Shown: in pieces, positions 23,801 to 35,094 of the stretch
Layout: every line of letters starts with the position of its first letter
Position numbering within the stretch: the first letter of the stretch is position 1
Origin: Trichobilharzia szidati
Lineage: Eukaryota; Platyhelminthes; Trematoda; Strigeidida; Schistosomatidae
Reading direction: 5' to 3'
DNA length: 64,000 nt
NCBI GenBank assembly: GCA_944472155.2
Contig: OX235273.1
Span: forward strand, 86,856,793 to 86,920,792
Position numbers and translations under genes: made by a program
Notes under the pieces: model-generated
Told to the model about the DNA's origin: nothing
The model's input: the letters and a program-made list of their open reading frames with translations, nothing else
The model's database searches: none

Positions 23801-24829
23801 TAAGTAATTTTTGTTTTTTGTTTCTTAATTTTATTATTTTCTTCCCCCATTCCCTATTAAATCTCTACCCCTTATTTCCACTCTTGTTAACTTGAATTTT
23901 GTTCACTATTAATTGTGGTTGAGCTCTACTCAACCCCGTCGGTAAGATTACGTCACTCAACTTACTAATTCAGTTTTATTTTAGTTTCTACCCAATTAAC
24001 GCTTTCTACATTACATAATTTGCTATTTAAAATTTACAATTCCAATGACACATCTTTGGAAATATTCCTTTTTTTGCTAAGAAAATTTCACTATATGTAT
24101 ATGCGATTATACAGTTTAGGAATGATATCGCCGAAAGGAGTAACTCTTCACTGAACACCTTTTCTTTTGTATGAAATCCTTTTTCATCGCGAAGTTATAA
24201 ACATGGTGATTTATCACTCCATAGAATTTGTTAATTTTATTGTCTAATCACCTATGTAACACACGTTAATATTTTACGAATGAAAATGCAAACTTGTTAT
24301 TGAAATAAATTCTCCCCATCACGCATGTTTGACACCGCTCTTGGTAAATTACTTAATACGTACTAAAGTGGTAAGAAAACTAGTAAATTCTAACGACGGT
24401 TTTGTGCCAAAATGAATTCCACTGCGAAAGTACTGAAAATCAAGGAGGACTTGACAGTTTAGATTCACCTCCACACTAAAAATTTCTTAAATACAGAGAA
24501 ATTTCGATATAGCCAAAGTTAAACATCACAGACTGCTATGTACTAATAATTACGTGCCATTCACATACCGGACAATTCCAGGTTCACAATAACTCACACA
24601 CTGCTTAAGAGTTTTGAGGGAAGCTAAAACAGGTATTGCTTGCTTGCTTTCATCACTTTGAGGTTTTTCACCTGATAATAGTTCGTGTTGATATTTTTCT
24701 TAGCAAACATTTTAAAATAGCTAATTAGGTCAACAAATTTTAAGTTGGTGTTATCCACTCCCCCACCCCATCCCAAAGTTGTTCTTCCTTTTGTGAATGA
24801 GAAAATCAAAGAAAAATCACAACTCGATA

Positions 24830-25390
24830 GTCATTCGAACGTTAAGCTTAATTTTGCCTGATTCTTTATATTTTCAAAAGAATGGATACGGAACAAAGAG
24901 TACTCTTTTCGATAAATTCATCATCAGGTTCTACAATTATATATACATTATAACGAATGAATGAATTAGTCTTATGAACGACACTAATGTTTAAATAACA
25001 TCAAATCAATAATATTGATAGATTACAGCTGAATAGCATCAACATAAAATAAGCTGAATGTCAGAAAAATTAGGAAAGATAATAGTACTAATTCATGAGT
25101 TTATAGTTTCTACTGAGGGCCAGGGCAGTAGTAGGGGCTGGACTTGTTTCTTTTGAACACAGAGCACTGGTTGTTTGAGGTGAATTGCAATAGCTTCTGC
25201 TGTTTCTGGAGCATGCGATGCTTCGACGATTTTGGTAATTTGTTAGGCACCCGGTATATTATAGAGAAGGATTCTTCTACGCTGGCTTTGTGACCGGTTT
25301 GCACCAGATGGTCTAATATCGAGCTGTTAATAGTTTTAACTACACCTTTACTTAGCCATAGTGGGATATGTTCTCGAGCACGAAAACTTT
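24830..25390 (-). mobile_element. PLE 3' end with hammerhead-like motif (family with CTGATGATGAA)
   Basis: In the minus direction it begins with C-terminal PLE-like coding remnants (an AIAIHLKQPVLC-type run and then KKQV, near 25090-25200), continues through AT-rich UTR and ends with a hammerhead-like motif at 24891-24931. The same sequence occurs at 44700-45115, and its end alone at 43340-43440. Frames are broken. The element's 5' boundary is unclear. Confidence 0.65.
24891..24931 (-). ncRNA. Hammerhead ribozyme-like motif with intact CUGAUGA core (PLE end)
   Basis: On the minus strand GAAC pairs with GUUC (helix I). The core CUGAUGA is intact, helix II is minimal (GA/UC around AUUUA, with one extra U before it), then GAAA. 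Helix III is a palindrome, AAGAGU/ACUCUU, with U at the cleavage position. PLEs are known to carry hammerheads in their terminal repeats, which fits. The very short helix II leaves activity uncertain. Confidence 0.6.
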
Positions 25391-26014
25391 ATATTTTGTC
25401 AGTTTTCGGTTTTCATACTATTCTTTTTTTCTTACTGTTGCACACATTCACCCATTTTATTGGTTTGATAAAGTAATATTATGCGAAATGTTTAATTAAG
25501 GACTAGCTGCCAAATGGTGAACTATGTAACTGCCTAGACTGCCAATAAAATGTACATTGTAGTCATTAATCTAAATGACATATTATAACTTCGCATTGCG
25601 ATTCATTGATATTTAATATTGAGTAATCGGTTTCAAAGGACACAAAGCTTCAGGTTTATGTTTCGTGCTTATGGCATTCATCAGAGATATGTTTCTACAA
25701 GCTTAATGAAGAAAATATTGCCTATAGGATCAGAAGCTATATTAGTCAGGCACCTTACAAATGACTCTTAGTGTATGCATTGTGTTACTTAGTTCATAAC
25801 CGAAATTCTTCATGGACGAAGAGATTGGTTAAACTACATGATCTTTAAAAAGGAAGAGCTCAGAAATGATCATATAACGTGCAAATAAAAGCCAATAGCT
25901 GCTTCTTTTAAAACACATTTGATAACTATAACTTAAGTAAATCTTAAGAATTTCCAACTGTTTTGCTCATAGAATGATTTAAAAGATTGATAGATGTTCA
26001 AGTATTGGTTTTGT

Positions 26015-26245
26015 AGGGAGTTTTTGTTTGATTGGTTGGAGGATTTCATCATGAGCTGACATCAGTTAGAGAACCATTAAAAAACCTGCAGTTACCTTCT
26101 GGTTACCAGAAGGTCCTGGAGTCGAACCTCGATGATTGCGTACCGTTGAAAGTCCCAAACTAGAGCGAGACAGTCGTCCAGTACTTCCAGTTGTTCCAGT
26201 TGTTCTGTAACTGATGTCAGCTTATGATGAAATCCTTCAGCCAAT
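26015..26245. repeat. Family B fold-back copy (short)
   Basis: Left arm TTGGTTGGAGGATTTCATCA..GACATCAGTTAGAGAACC. Right arm GTAACTGATGTCAGC then TTATGATGAAATCC near 26210-26235. The middle holds a shortened tRNA-like part (AGAAGGTCCTGGAGTCGAAC) and a worn hammerhead segment (GTTGAAAGTCCC, GAGCGAGACAGTC). The GAAA of the core has become GAGA, so this copy should be inactive. Confidence 0.7.
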
Positions 26246-26689
26246 TTATAGATGTCTAATTCACGTTTTGTGTCATTAAGATAATTGACGATTGTACTAC
26301 ATTCCTTTGAGACATAAGCTTTATGGTACTTATTCAAAATATTAAAGACATGTCCTTCTTTCTGTTATCTCTATATAACTGTTTTTGTGGATATACTTAG
26401 ATTTGTCCATAAATTCACCATACATTGATAGGTTTGTTTATACACTCGCCGTTTTTTGGAAATTTTGTAAGTACAAATCAGATCTCCTTTCATTTTGTCA
26501 CTTGAACTTATTCTTTTTGGCGGTAGGAAATAAGTTATTTACAAATCCTTGTTTATGACTAACTGGAAAGTTGCTATTCTATTTCGGGTATATTCCATTT
26601 CATATAGCCTTCTGATGAAAAGATTTCCCATCCTCTTAAGGTTCTACATTGACATCTAAAAAATAAAACATGATTATTTACTTTTGATT

Positions 26690-27135
26690 GGACACTAGCT
26701 AGTGTCATGTGTCTAATCATTTTATTTATTGCAGACTGAATTCTATCATTCAAGTTCAGTTTGTGGCCACCATGCTAAGTGGCTCGCCATCATGACACAC
26801 TTAGGATTGTTGTTATTAGATGGTTGGAGGCAATAAGCAGGAAGCCTTGATCCTTGGTTTCGTACTTGTTGGCACTCATCAGTCAGCAAAGCGTATTTAC
26901 AATCTTGAATGAACTCATGTATTTAATACAGTCCTACATGGAGTCAATCGCGAGTCCAGATAGCTCAGCGGTGAGGTCTCTGACTGCAGAACTGGGTGAC
27001 ACGATTTTGAATCTCAGAAGAGACATGAGTTCCTTCAAGACTGCAGATACGCCTTGCTGACTGCTGAGTGCCAACTACCACAAAACCTAGGTCTAAAGTT
27101 TTCTTCTGATCGCCTCCAACCACTAAATAACAACA
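26690..27135. repeat. Family C repeat, fold-back pair
   Basis: Minus-oriented family C sequence (26690-26918) meets a plus-oriented copy (26925-27135). The plus part has an A-box-like TAGCTCAGCGGTGAGG and a B-box-like stretch near 27004. About 105 bases at 26815-26920 are the near complement of 27023-27127, leaving the tRNA-like promoter in the loop. The ORF at 26854-27060 is a by-product. Confidence 0.75.
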
Positions 27136-28029
27136 TGATTATTTCTGTGTGGATCAATGTATAGTCGAAATGAATTTGATGCATGACTAGACTTTGGTGT
27201 ACACAATGAATGTGTCGTTAATGCATTGTGAATGTTTCTTCCATTTCACACTTTTGTATCAGTTCTCTTATCATTTTGCATAAAACTTATCAACAGTTCA
27301 TTGGCTCTTCTATTTTGTAGATATCTTCATAACTAGCATCTAACCAACTAAATTGAATGAAAAGTTAGATTAAATGTAAAAATCATTAATGAATTTATGT
27401 TACTAACTTTGACTTTCAACTTATTCGCTAGCGTAATGAATTCTATGGGCATTTTATTCCCCCTTTTTATACTTACAGTTTACATATATTCATACCTGAG
27501 TAGTTATTTATACAAGCATATAATAAGTAATCGTTAAACATAGAACACTAAACCCGTTGATGTTGTTTAGCCAAACTTTCCTATAACTTTATAAAATGTC
27601 TTCTTTTGTTAGGAATTGTTTTGCTTTAATCCTTTTTTGCATTGTTTCCTATAACCTGGTACTCACAAAAAGGATACAAGTAAGGCAACAGCAATGATGC
27701 TTAGATCAAATAATAATAATAGTAATAGTAATGTTTGTTACTAGTAAAAAAAGAAAGAAATAGGCGTATACAATGAATGCTAGAAGACAAAAGAAAATAT
27801 TACAAAAACAATCAATAGCTTTTAATTTATGCCCTTAATGCTATTAACATAATACTGACCTAATGTTTTGATAAATAAATTTGTAATCAGGTCAGATGTG
27901 TGTATTTACTTTTTGTTTATTTGCTCAATACATTCATTCTAGATATTTTTTGCAGTTGTTAGGATAAGTTTGTTTGTAATTGATTGGATTCTTCATTCCC
28001 ACTTGTATAAGTATATTAGTGTTATTGTT

Positions 28030-28390
28030 ATTATGCGGTTGGAGGAAATTGGAAGTCAGCCTTGGACTGAGGTTTCGTGCTAGTTGGCACTCACCAGTCA
28101 GTATGGCGTATCTGCACTCTTGAAGGAACTCATGTCATCCAGTTCTGCAGTCTGAGACGTTACCACTGAGGTATTTAGGCTCACGACTGACCGATTGTAG
28201 AAGTGTACTGGATACTTTGATTGGACACTAGGTAGTAACTAGTATCATGCATCTAGCCTCTTGTTTGGTGCAGACTGAATTCTATCAGTCAAGTTTAAAA
28301 TGTGGTCATCATGCTAGGTGGCTCGCCATCACGGTGCACTCTGAACTGTTGTTATTAGATGGTTGGAGGCAATTGGCAAGAAGCCCTGTA
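28030..28390 (-). repeat. Family C repeat, full unit plus start of the next (tandem remnant)
   Basis: In minus orientation a complete unit of about 340 bases runs from GATGGCGAGCC-type sequence (28330) through the tRNA-like part to GGTTGGAGG (28036). A second, partial end (TTATTAGATGGTTGGAGGCA at 28353-28372) lies at the other side. The same one-unit-and-a-bit layout is seen at 311-690, which suggests propagation from tandem or circular templates. Confidence 0.75.
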
Positions 28391-28394
28391 TAGT

Positions 28395-28418
28395 ATATTA
28401 TTATTATTATTATTACAT
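28395..28418. repeat. ATT trinucleotide run
   Basis: Short TTA/ATT repeat next to the family C copy; likely remnant of a tail. Confidence 0.6.
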
Positions 28419-28678
28419 TTTCTTCATGATCTTCCATTCAAGCTAAATTCTTTTCCTCTTTTGTGAAGCACATATCATAAGGGTTAAAACAATTAGACTC
28501 CTTAAGATTTTTTAGTGAAAGTGATTGAACATTATAGTCATAAAGCATGATTTCAAGTTTCATGAATATGGGTGAAACAGATATCTCAGAAATCCAAATT
28601 TGTATCACACTGTTGCAGGTATCAGCATATCCACTAAGTTATTTAGGGTACATTTAATTTCTTCTAGTAACTCAACTT

Positions 28679-28912
28679 GTGTGTTGGTGGTTCAGCAGTA
28701 GAACGCTCGCCAAACACACACATGGTCCGAGGTTCGATCGTTGGCCGACACACTCCTAAACCTCGCTAAGCCGATAGTGTTGCCGGTAAAGAGGGAAGGT
28801 TGGGTGTGAGGTCAGCAGCCTCACCCCGTGGAAATAAAACCATCGCTACTGAAACTTCAAAGCTCCAGCTTGAAGCCCTATGTTGCACTTGGAACGTAAA
28901 GGAATAAAAAAA
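28679..28912 (+). repeat. Family A tRNA-derived SINE
   Basis: Starts TGTGTTGGTGGTTCAGCAG (A box), B box GGTTCGATCGT, body GGTTGGGTGTGAGG, tail CTTGAAGCCCTATGTTGC then A-rich. Flanking ACTCAA repeats on both sides may be what is left of a target duplication. Complete but diverged. Confidence 0.8.
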
Positions 28913-29009
28913 GGAACTCAATGACTATATTGATTAGTCACTGGAGAGTAACTGATGTCATGTTACCTGAACTGGTAGAGTGACCTGATTTTAGCACTTA
29001 TTTATTATA

Positions 29010-29300
29010 TTATTGTTTCAATGAATTCCGAGAGGAGCATAGGGATTTAGCAGCACGTCTTCATTTCACCATGTTCTTAAAGGTCTCTTTTAGCTGGCAT
29101 TACGACTGCTCATAAGCTCTCATTTTCTCCTCGTACGATCTCCTCCATGTCACCCTTGAAACCACGCCAAACTCGTATGCCACTCGAAGGCCTTCCTGTC
29201 ACGTGATGTTACTCGACGGTGTCCTTAGTGTGTGTCCGATCCATTTCCTTCAAGCTATGGAACCAACTTCTTCATTGCTCTTTTAATTGGTTTCCAGTTA
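29010..29300 (-). pseudogene. RTE-like LINE 3' fragment
   Basis: Antisense 3' end: complement of AGCCCTATG-type terminal sequence near 29030-29060, then GATCTCCTCCATGTCACCC (29139-29157), which is the complement of the conserved C-terminal region also seen at 33812 and 49194. No intact frame; about 290 bases remain. Confidence 0.7.
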
Positions 29301-30234
29301 TCGGAAATAACCGATGGAAATTCAGATTCTTAGGATTATAAATTTGCGAAAATACGGATAAATGCTAGACAGACTAAATTTGCAGCATAAAATGATTTTA
29401 TTTTTTACTTTATCGAAATTAATCAAGGGAACTGCGTATTTGAAGTTTCTGAAAATGATGACTGGTATCTACATAATTTGTTATTTTCTTTTAGATCCTT
29501 GAATTAAAACATGTACTCTAAACATCTGCATTAAGATAGCATCTAGATACTTCCTCAAATATCAGATAATTCTATCCTTCATTGTGTGAAGCAAAGCTTT
29601 TTGATAATTAATTACTATTGCAATTAGTATTGTTTCATTGCGTTTAGACTAGTTCTTATATTTCTTAAACTACTGTTACCAAACTAATGATTGATTATTC
29701 AATAACCGCTATACATCTAATTAATGTAAGAAGAATACAGCTACTTAATTACTCTTAAACACTCATTAGTACGAATGGAGTAAATATTCATGTCTTTTAA
29801 TTCATGGAATTATGTCTTTCATTCGACATTCAATCTTTATAGTTATTCATCGCTTAGTCTATATATATATATATGATATTTTTGTAAAGGACTCATAATT
29901 ATTTGGAAGTGATGAGCGTCATATAAAACAGGAATAGTGAGAACAACTGTGATCAGAAACAGTTCATTGGCGTTAGATGCAGAGATCGTTAACAGTATGG
30001 CATATTTTTAACACTTCAAAGGATAATTTTCAAACCTTCTATAAATACAAATTGTCATTTCAAAATCAATACTCTTTCTGCTATAGATGTTGAAATTATA
30101 ATGCTGGTTAACTGATTCACCTGACAAACTTTTTTATTGCATGAAATTGAATTGGAAATGAGATCTAGGAGATCACAAAGATTGATTGTAATTTCACTGT
30201 GGGGGACGATTTTGATCCACTTTACTAATATTCT

Positions 30235-30345
30235 CCAGCCAGGAGGAAGTTGCTTAAATCAATAGTCAAAGACATAATGGATCGATGCAATGTTTTAGTT
30301 TGACCACCCTTGAATCTTTTCTCACCCGACTGTCTGTCACCTAAC
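30235..30345 (-). pseudogene. Non-LTR LINE fragment (GGQTKTWHQ family), small
   Basis: Complement of the segment that encodes GGQ-K-CI-SMMSL-like residues, matching 50350-50440 on the minus strand. About 110 bases only, without frame. Confidence 0.5.
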
Positions 30346-30354
30346 ATTGCTAGA

Positions 30355-30515
30355 TTTGATAAGGAATTTTCTGTCTAATATATATTGTGAGGTGGAGACG
30401 AGAGCTCAAAGAGAATCGTGGAGCCAGCTAGCGACAACTGGAGAAAACAAGATGAAATAGAGATATGCTATTAAAACCCTATTTTTCACTTTTAATCTGA
30501 GGGAATAATAACAAT
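30355..30515 (+). pseudogene. RTE-like LINE 3' end fragment
   Basis: Plus-oriented terminal piece with GAGGTGGAGACGAGAGC, GAAATAGAGATATGCTATTA (compare WRYAAEAL) and an AATAATAA tail. Only the last 150 bases of the LINE remain. Confidence 0.55.
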
Positions 30516-30678
30516 GAATATCTGCAAATCGTATTTATTATGGTGATAGTGATAACACTGACAACGACTTCATATACTTAATCAGAGCCGTCTTCATAAC
30601 GTGACTGGCGCAACGAAGATCGCTAGAATGTAATCTACGCTTTCTTATCCTGAAGTGAAACGCAGTATATCATGAAAT

Positions 30679-30955
30679 GAATTTGTGTTTCCTTTCTTCC
30701 TTTGTTTTATTCCTGTACGTTCTCAGTGGAACATAAAGCCTCAAGCCCGAGCCCTGAGGTTTTGGTAGCAGTGGTATTTATTTTCACGGGATGGAGTTAC
30801 TAGCCTCATGCCAAACCTTCACTCTCTACCAGTTTTATTACTTACTGGCTTAGTGAGATAGAGGAGTGCGTCGACCGGATATCGGACCCTGAACTACCTG
30901 CGTGGGTTGGCGAGCATACCACCTCTGTGCCACCGACACACACGAATTTGTGTTT
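30679..30955 (-). repeat. Family A SINE with 12-bp target-site duplication
   Basis: A minus-oriented copy lies inside the direct repeats GAATTTGTGTTT (30679-30690 and 30944-30955), a perfect 12-bp duplication. The internal T-rich stretch is the complement of the A-tail, then come the tail (CAGTGGAACATAAAGC), body and tRNA-like head ending at CCGACACAC. The B box is altered (GATATCGGACCC on the plus strand). Confidence 0.85.
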
Positions 30956-31418
30956 AGGGAAACTTAAACATTTTTAGACAATGACTGTACATCTTGATGG
31001 AAGTTATGTTCGCTAGGATTGAACTTCTTGTTTATAATCCTTGATGACAGGATCAATCAAAATGGTACAGAAACATTCACATCTTCAGTTAATATTCTAA
31101 ATTTACAGTTCTTGGCATTACTATTATTTACATTCTACCAAGTAACACTTCATATTTTGAACGCTTACTATTATACTCACAATTTTACAAATTATCTAGC
31201 AGTTTACAGTCTACACAGGTTGAGGGGTGAAACTTCACCATAGTTTCCTATGGAAACCAAATTATTCAGAACACAGTATGCGATCTGTTTGATACCACCA
31301 TAAATGGTAATCTAGAAAGCAAGTATATATTTGCATAAAACCATATACTACAGATTGACTGAGATGAGTAATTGTATGATATAGTTGTCATATATTTATC
31401 CATTTCATATGATCAGTA

Positions 31419-31419
<1 letters not shown>

Positions 31420-31450
<31 letters not shown>
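31420..31450. repeat. TA microsatellite
   Basis: About 15 uninterrupted AT units. The ORF on the minus strand ending in a YIYIYI run is a translation of it. Confidence 0.95.
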
Positions 31451-31455
<5 letters not shown>

Positions 31456-31802
31456 TTATTACTGTATATGACAAAAACTGTATTTCGCTTAGTTATGCAT
31501 TGATTTATTTTTGCTAGAATGATCATTGTTGTTTTGCTTACCACTTTCATCATTGTTGTTAGATCAGTGATAAATAAATTCACGTCAATGGACAGATTGT
31601 TTTTATTGATTTCATTTTTTTCCCACAAACACACGCACATACACACTTCTTACTTTTTCCCTCTAACCTCTTTAACTTGTGAATGTATATATAGCTCAGT
31701 TGTATATTTATTTGTGTTCGCCCTTTCAACTTAAAATTCACTTTTTTTAAACAATAATTACGCTTTCTTTTTATAACTTTATTTTTACTCTTTGATAAAA
31801 AT

Positions 31803-32170
31803 CTCTTTGGTTGGAGGATTTCATCATTGAGTGAGATCGGTTAGAGAACCATTGGAAAACCTGCAGGGAGTACTGGGCAGCTGTTTCGTTAGCCTAGTTT
31901 GGGACTCTTCATCATTACGCACTTACCAACGGGGTTCGAACCCAGGACCTCCTGGTTACAAGGCCAGCGAGCTCGTAGACCACTAAGCCACTGGGAACCG
32001 ACTTAATGTCCAGTCCATGAATTCTAACTTCTGCCAGTTCATGACATAGCGTGACCACTTCGCAGTGTCTTCTTCGATGAGTAACTGCTGGTTTTCCAAA
32101 CGTTCTCTAACCGATATCAGCTCATGATGAAATCCTCCAACCAATCAAACAAAAATCCTTGCAAACCCAT
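31803..32170 (-). repeat. Family B repeat, minus copy closed by a plus-strand end (fold-back)
   Basis: The minus copy (31805-32080) has hammerhead segment, B box (complement GGGGTTCGAACCC at 31930) and A box. At 32088-32170 the end sequence appears in plus orientation (GGTTTTCC, CTCATGATGAAATCCTCC). Thus 31808-31862 and 32090-32150 are inverted arms. The hammerhead helix II carries a GCTA insertion (TTTCGTTAGCC), as also at 52000. Confidence 0.8.
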
Positions 32171-32394
32171 ACCTGAAAAATCTCTTTCTTAGTATGAACT
32201 AGTTAGAGATGAATCATGATGATTATCAATGTTCATATTTCTTTAACTATAGAATGCTGTATGCAAATACCTAGGTGTCTATAGATTTTAACCCACTTTA
32301 CATTCGTTTACTGTTTTGATTTACTCTTGATGTTTTCAGAAGGTTACAATTAAGTCGATCATCAGATTAAGAAATGTGGTGGCTGCCTGTTTCT

Positions 32395-32785
32395 TGGTAA
32401 TAATGGCGGCCTGCTTAAAACTTGGGCTACCGAAAACTTCCATCTCTCTATTGCATATATTTTCTCTGGTTCGGTTTGTTATAATCTGTTGAGATAAGAC
32501 CTCTATTAGTATTATCTTCTTTTGTGTGTATTCAAAATGGCAACAAGCTGCTGATTCGCAAGTTCCTACTGAACTTGAGGAATGGCCTGGTTGTGGGTGG
32601 CAATGTGTTCCAATACATGAGACAACTGTTCTTCAGTTATTTCCTTGGGTCTCAAAATGTTCTGAAAATCTTACAATTAGCTGTCAACTAGATATCGTGG
32701 ATTTCTTGAAGGAGACAAACCAGAAATATCATAATGGAATGGTTTGTGCTTCAGCTTAGAGACCATTGTTTCACAGGATATACTA
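32395..32785 (+). other. Unassigned segment with a 77-codon ORF
   Basis: An ORF at 32526-32759 contains ELEEWPGCGWQCVPIHETT and a Trp/Cys-rich start. I recognise no family, see no ribosomal start context of note, and the flanks have no clear splice pattern continuous with the kinase. A short repeat (GGCGGCCTGCTTAAAACTTG at 32404) precedes it. It may be a relic of a mobile element's coding region or chance. Confidence 0.25.
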
Positions 32786-33139
32786 CCAACTAATATTTTA
32801 CTTGAAGATATTGTACGAAGAGAAAATATCACGCAATAAACTCCTTTAAAAATTTCGTACATTTTATCAATACTGCTCAGAATAAAGATGTTATTATTAT
32901 TATAATGTGTCCGTAACGATAAGTGACGATAGCTTTAAGCCTAAGGAAAGAGGGAAGATTAGGCGTGTGGGTTTGGCGACTGTATTCCGGAAAGTCAACC
33001 CATTTGATACAGAAATCTAAAAGCACAGGAAGAAAATATATGAAAAATTGCATATTACCTGAAAGTGTAAATCAACTTCTATCAGCAAATATTGTTGGAA
33101 TTATTTAGGAGGTAGTTTTAGTTTGGCAGAATTGTGGTG

Positions 33140-33435
33140 ACTGCTATTGATAAGATTTATCGGTAGTATATAAAGAGACTTTCATCGGCAGAAAAACATC
33201 AAACAGAAGGGAGATACATTTGATTTCAGAGAAAGCAAATGATACAGCGTTGTGCAGATACATGGGAGAAGTGAAAGGAACACAAAGAAACACATACACA
33301 CGCGCGCAATATGAAGGCCAGAAGTAGCACAACACGGAAGATCTGTGCGAGTGGTGATTTGAAGACAATGTGTATATAATTTGGCTATATAGAGATGCCA
33401 ACTTACAAATAACCATTCCTTACCAAGTCTTTCGT
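33140..33435 (-). repeat. Unclassified repeat U, copy 1 (frame ends TDKSYQ)
   Basis: The minus strand carries an open frame of about 90 codons ending CISLLFDVFLPMKVSLYTTD then KSYQ and stop. Two further copies at 41035-41335 and 54690-55008 keep the same frame and same ending. A short inverted repeat closes the unit (CTACCGATAAAT with ATCAATAGCAG). Function unknown. Confidence 0.7.
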
Positions 33436-33665
33436 CTTCTACCATTTCAGAATGATATTAATGTGGTCTGTTGATTACTGAAAACATGTTTCTCAGAAGT
33501 ATCCCAACCAGTGATCTGTTTATCTGACAAGATGTTTCTTTGTCTTATGGTTGTTCCTGTGTGATGAGCTTATGTCTTCTTTCTAAGCTTCATCATATAT
33601 CTCGAAGTTTTAGTCACACAATGTTAATATCAGTTTCTATGATGTAAAAGTTAACCAACCTTATT

Positions 33666-34286
33666 TTCAAATTATCGTTTTATTATTATTATTGTTCCCT
33701 TGGGTTCCTAGTGGAACATAGGGCTTCAACTGCACGTCTCCACTTGCTTCTGTCTTCTGCTGTACTTTTCACCTGCATCCACGTTAATCCATACTGTTTC
33801 AGCTCCTCTTCGCACGATCTCCTCCATGTCACCCTTGGACGTCCCACTCGCCGCTGCCCTTTCGGGTTCCACTCGAGCTATGGCCTGATGCGCGATTTCA
33901 CCCAGCGGCCTCCTCCTCAGGGAGTGTCCAATCCATCTCCACTTTCTCCTCTATATTTGTTGGGCGATTGGTTCTTATTTTGTTTGTTCCCATAGTTTCT
34001 TGTTGGTGATTCTTTCCGGCCATCTGATCTTCAGTATAGAGCGAAGACAGTTGTTGATAAAGGTCTGCAACAGGCTGTTGGAAATATTCTTTGTGACCCG
34101 CCAAGTTTCTGATCCGTATAGCAAAGCTGACTTGACGTTTGTATTGAAAATCCGAATTTTGTTGTTGATGCAGGCTGAGTGACGAAGATTTCTAGATTGG
34201 TTTCAGGTTGATGAATGTGTTTCTCGCCTTCCCGATTCTCGATTTGACATCTTCGTCCGTTCCTCCTGTAGTTCAAATTATCGTTT
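33666..34286 (-). mobile_element. RTE-like LINE, 5'-truncated, with perfect 15-bp target-site duplication
   Basis: A minus-oriented 3' fragment of about 590 bases lies between identical TTCAAATTATCGTTT repeats (33666-33680 and 34272-34286). It starts with the TTATTATTA tail complement and GGTTCCTAGTGGAACATAGG and continues through WNPKGQR-like, WRWIG-like and INNCLRSI-like coding sequence. It ends, in LINE orientation, at GTDEDVKSRIGKARN-type sequence. Frames are only mildly broken, and the perfect duplication suggests one of the younger insertions here. It shares its 3' end with the family A SINE. Confidence 0.88.
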
Positions 34287-34932
34287 AGAGAAGTTAAAAT
34301 CAACCTCTATACGATTTCTTTAGTTCAACCAAATGTATTTATTATATAACGACCAGATCTCTTATAATATTCCTTTGTTGCTTTTTTTAGACAGAGAATA
34401 GACTTGATGTAAAAATTGTCGTCTGAATGGAATTCATGTCTGTGTATGCGTTTGTGTGTGTGTGTGTGTGGTTGTGTGTACACTTCAATATACAGCATTT
34501 AATGCATGGATGCATGCATTGTACTTAATGGACAGTTAGTTGCCTTCATTATCATTTCCTGTATTATATCATTAGGAAAGTGTGATTTCACTTCTTTTTT
34601 GTTTTAACTTGTGAAAATATTCCTTAAATTTCCTCAATATGCTGTAATCAAGAAGTAATTGAAAGTATAAAACAACGTATCATTTGAATAGAAAAAGAAA
34701 ATTTGACATAATTAATCATTAATTTTAGTTGCAGTTTTCTTTCTCTTCTATTCTCTCATAGGTATAAAATTTAGATCTTCATTATTTAGGAAAAAGATTA
34801 CTACATAGATTAAAAGTAAATGAGAAGATGAATTTTTAAAGATTGCTCAGAAAAATAAAGGCATGTTAATAATCAAATCAACTCGGATACAGATTTACCT
34901 ATCTAAACAGTAAAGTTCACTCACTGTAGTTA

Positions 34933-34953
34933 TTATATATATATATATATATA
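34933..34953. repeat. TA microsatellite (short)
   Basis: About 10 TA units in otherwise featureless intron. Confidence 0.9.
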
Positions 34954-35094
34954 GTTGAATGTGAATAGAACAATTTCTTTTTAAGAAAAAAAATATTAAT
35001 GAACGTTTAGAATAGTGAACATAATTGTCTTCACGGCCTGTCTAAATCGATTCGGCTAGGCAATCCTCCAACCAGCATTATGTACCTGGTCAAA

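Larger units (their letters stand above)
22667..24184 (+). mobile_element. Penelope-like element with inverted terminal repeats and target duplication
   Basis: The outer direct repeat TGAAATCCTTTTT (22667-22679 and 24172-24184) looks like a target-site duplication. Inside it, about 59 bases at 22689-22747 are the near reverse complement of 24110-24168. Between them is a TA/GA microsatellite, then the 3' half of a PLE ORF. It has the reverse-transcriptase YVDD box (RYVDDTFIIF), an IYR..TWNGQ motif and NLIRSRSDRIHRIC. Near 23485-23530 it reads FTCSYGVRYFGRSQR, the GIY-YIG endonuclease. An in-frame stop follows IYR at 23068 and further frame breaks occur. Inverted terminal repeats are typical of PLEs. 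Confidence 0.85.
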
